Positions 4,737 through 5,025 of a stretch of DNA of 5,025 bases are shown here, in pieces. A program made the translations under genes and the position numbers. The notes under the pieces were generated by a model. That model had not been told where the DNA came from, ran no database searches, and saw only the letters and a list, made by a program, of their open reading frames with translations. Source of the stretch: an uncultured Candidatus Competibacteraceae bacterium (GTDB taxonomy: Bacteria; Pseudomonadota; Gammaproteobacteria; Competibacterales; Competibacteraceae); the NCBI GenBank assembly GCA_937872125.1, contig CALMNY010000508.1, forward strand, positions 1-5,025, written 5' to 3'. Every line of letters starts with the position of its first letter. Positions within the stretch are counted from its first letter, which is position 1.

Positions 4737-5025
4737 ACTTTCGGGTAGATGTACGGCGCCCACGTCTGGCTCCTCGTCACGCAGTCCTCGCAGTGTTCCG
4801 CCTGCCCCAGGGTCCAATAACAGTTCCATGCCGTGTCATCCTCCGTAATGCGCCAGGTACACTTGCAGTTCACCCGGCAAATCGTCGAGCCGTCGCCGGG
4901 GTACGCCGGCAGCACCAAGCGATGGGCGGCCGCGCGCCCGCGCTCATACGATGCGGTGGACGCCTCCAGATACAGCTGCGACCGCGCCGCGACCTGCGCC
5001 GGCGACAGGCTGCCGGCAGCGATAT
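4733..5025 (-). CDS. Head morphogenesis / minor capsid protein, C-terminal part (cut by window edge)
   Basis: The last 96 codons of a gene that enters from the right edge. The visible part reads SLSPAQVAARSQLYLEAST then ASYERGRAAAHR, a helical stretch. It continues with LPAYPGDGSTICRVNCKC and a Trp- and Cys-rich end (WNCYWTLG, HCEDC, WAPYIYP). The sequence PGDG..C..NCKC is typical of the C-terminal domain of the SPP1 gp7/Mu gpF-like morphogenesis proteins, which accompany the portal in the procapsid. Six Cys (49, 53, 55, 68, 78 and 81 of the fragment) with neighbouring His suggest a metal-binding or disulfide-stabilised fold. Being upstream of protease and capsid genes fits the usual order terminase, portal, morphogenesis protein, protease, capsid. 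The assignment is from motif memory and position. Confidence 0.78.
   Translation of the reverse strand, partial: IAAGSLSPAQVAARSQLYLEASTASYERGRAAAHRLVLPAYPGDGSTICRVNCKCTWRITEDDTAWNCYWTLGQAEHCEDCVTRSQTWAPYIYPKV

Larger units (their letters stand above)
1..5025. repeat. Dispersed over-represented palindrome GCCGGC
   Basis: By eye there are about 45-50 copies of GCCGGC across the window, in genes and between them, against about five expected from the base composition. Other all-GC palindromes such as GGCGCC or CCGCGG occur only about five to eight times. Copies fall in all three codon phases of the genes, for example Ala-Gly and Pro-Ala codons and split codons, so amino-acid use alone does not explain them. 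Confidence 0.65.

Noticed and set aside
4602..4829. Longer 75-codon version of the small coupled ORF from ATG 4829
   Set aside because: It would overlap the morphogenesis gene by nearly 100 bases. The GTG at 4736 gives a 4-base overlap like two other junctions. The GGAGG upstream of the ATG keeps this open as an alternative.

Overview
The window is a dense block of tailed-bacteriophage head genes (a phage genome or a prophage). All the genes are read on the minus strand, so gene order runs from the right end of the window to the left. The DNA is GC-rich, roughly 65-70% in the capsid genes by eye. Genes are packed tightly, and three junctions use 4-base GTGA stop/start overlaps. No tRNA, rRNA, CRISPR array, insertion sequence, integrase or attachment site is visible. 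The bacterial host cannot be named from the sequence alone.

In transcription order: (1) the C-terminal 96 residues of a Cys-rich head morphogenesis (minor capsid) protein, cut by the right edge; (2) a tiny coupled ORF of unknown function; (3) a textbook sigma70-type promoter (TTGACA, 17 bp, TATAAT) at 4566-4594; (4) a 75-codon helical ORF of unknown function; (5) a strong rho-independent terminator at 4241-4290; (6) a 402-residue prohead protease with an inserted zinc-binding motif and a long C-terminal, probably scaffold-like, extension; (7) a 141-residue capsid cement/decoration protein; (8) the 404-residue major capsid protein; (9) an intergenic hairpin, then an 83-residue small protein; (10) a 150-residue head-tail adaptor-like protein; (11) a 159-residue head-closure-like protein; (12) the first 31 residues of a small membrane protein, cut by the left edge.

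The genes form a standard assembly line. The morphogenesis protein joins the portal and procapsid. The protease, with its probable scaffold extension, assembles and matures the shell made by the major capsid protein. The cement protein stabilises the shell, and the adaptor and closure proteins prepare the neck for tail attachment. Terminase and portal genes are expected just beyond the right edge, and tail genes beyond the left.

The least ordinary stretch is about 4240-4600. A perfect consensus promoter and a strong terminator bracket a lower-GC small ORF, in the manner of a phage 'moron'. However, the promoter overlaps the ORF's best start codon, so its transcript could instead be a roughly 315-nt untranslated RNA. 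A second window-wide oddity is strong over-representation of the palindrome GCCGGC, about 45-50 copies against roughly 5 expected.
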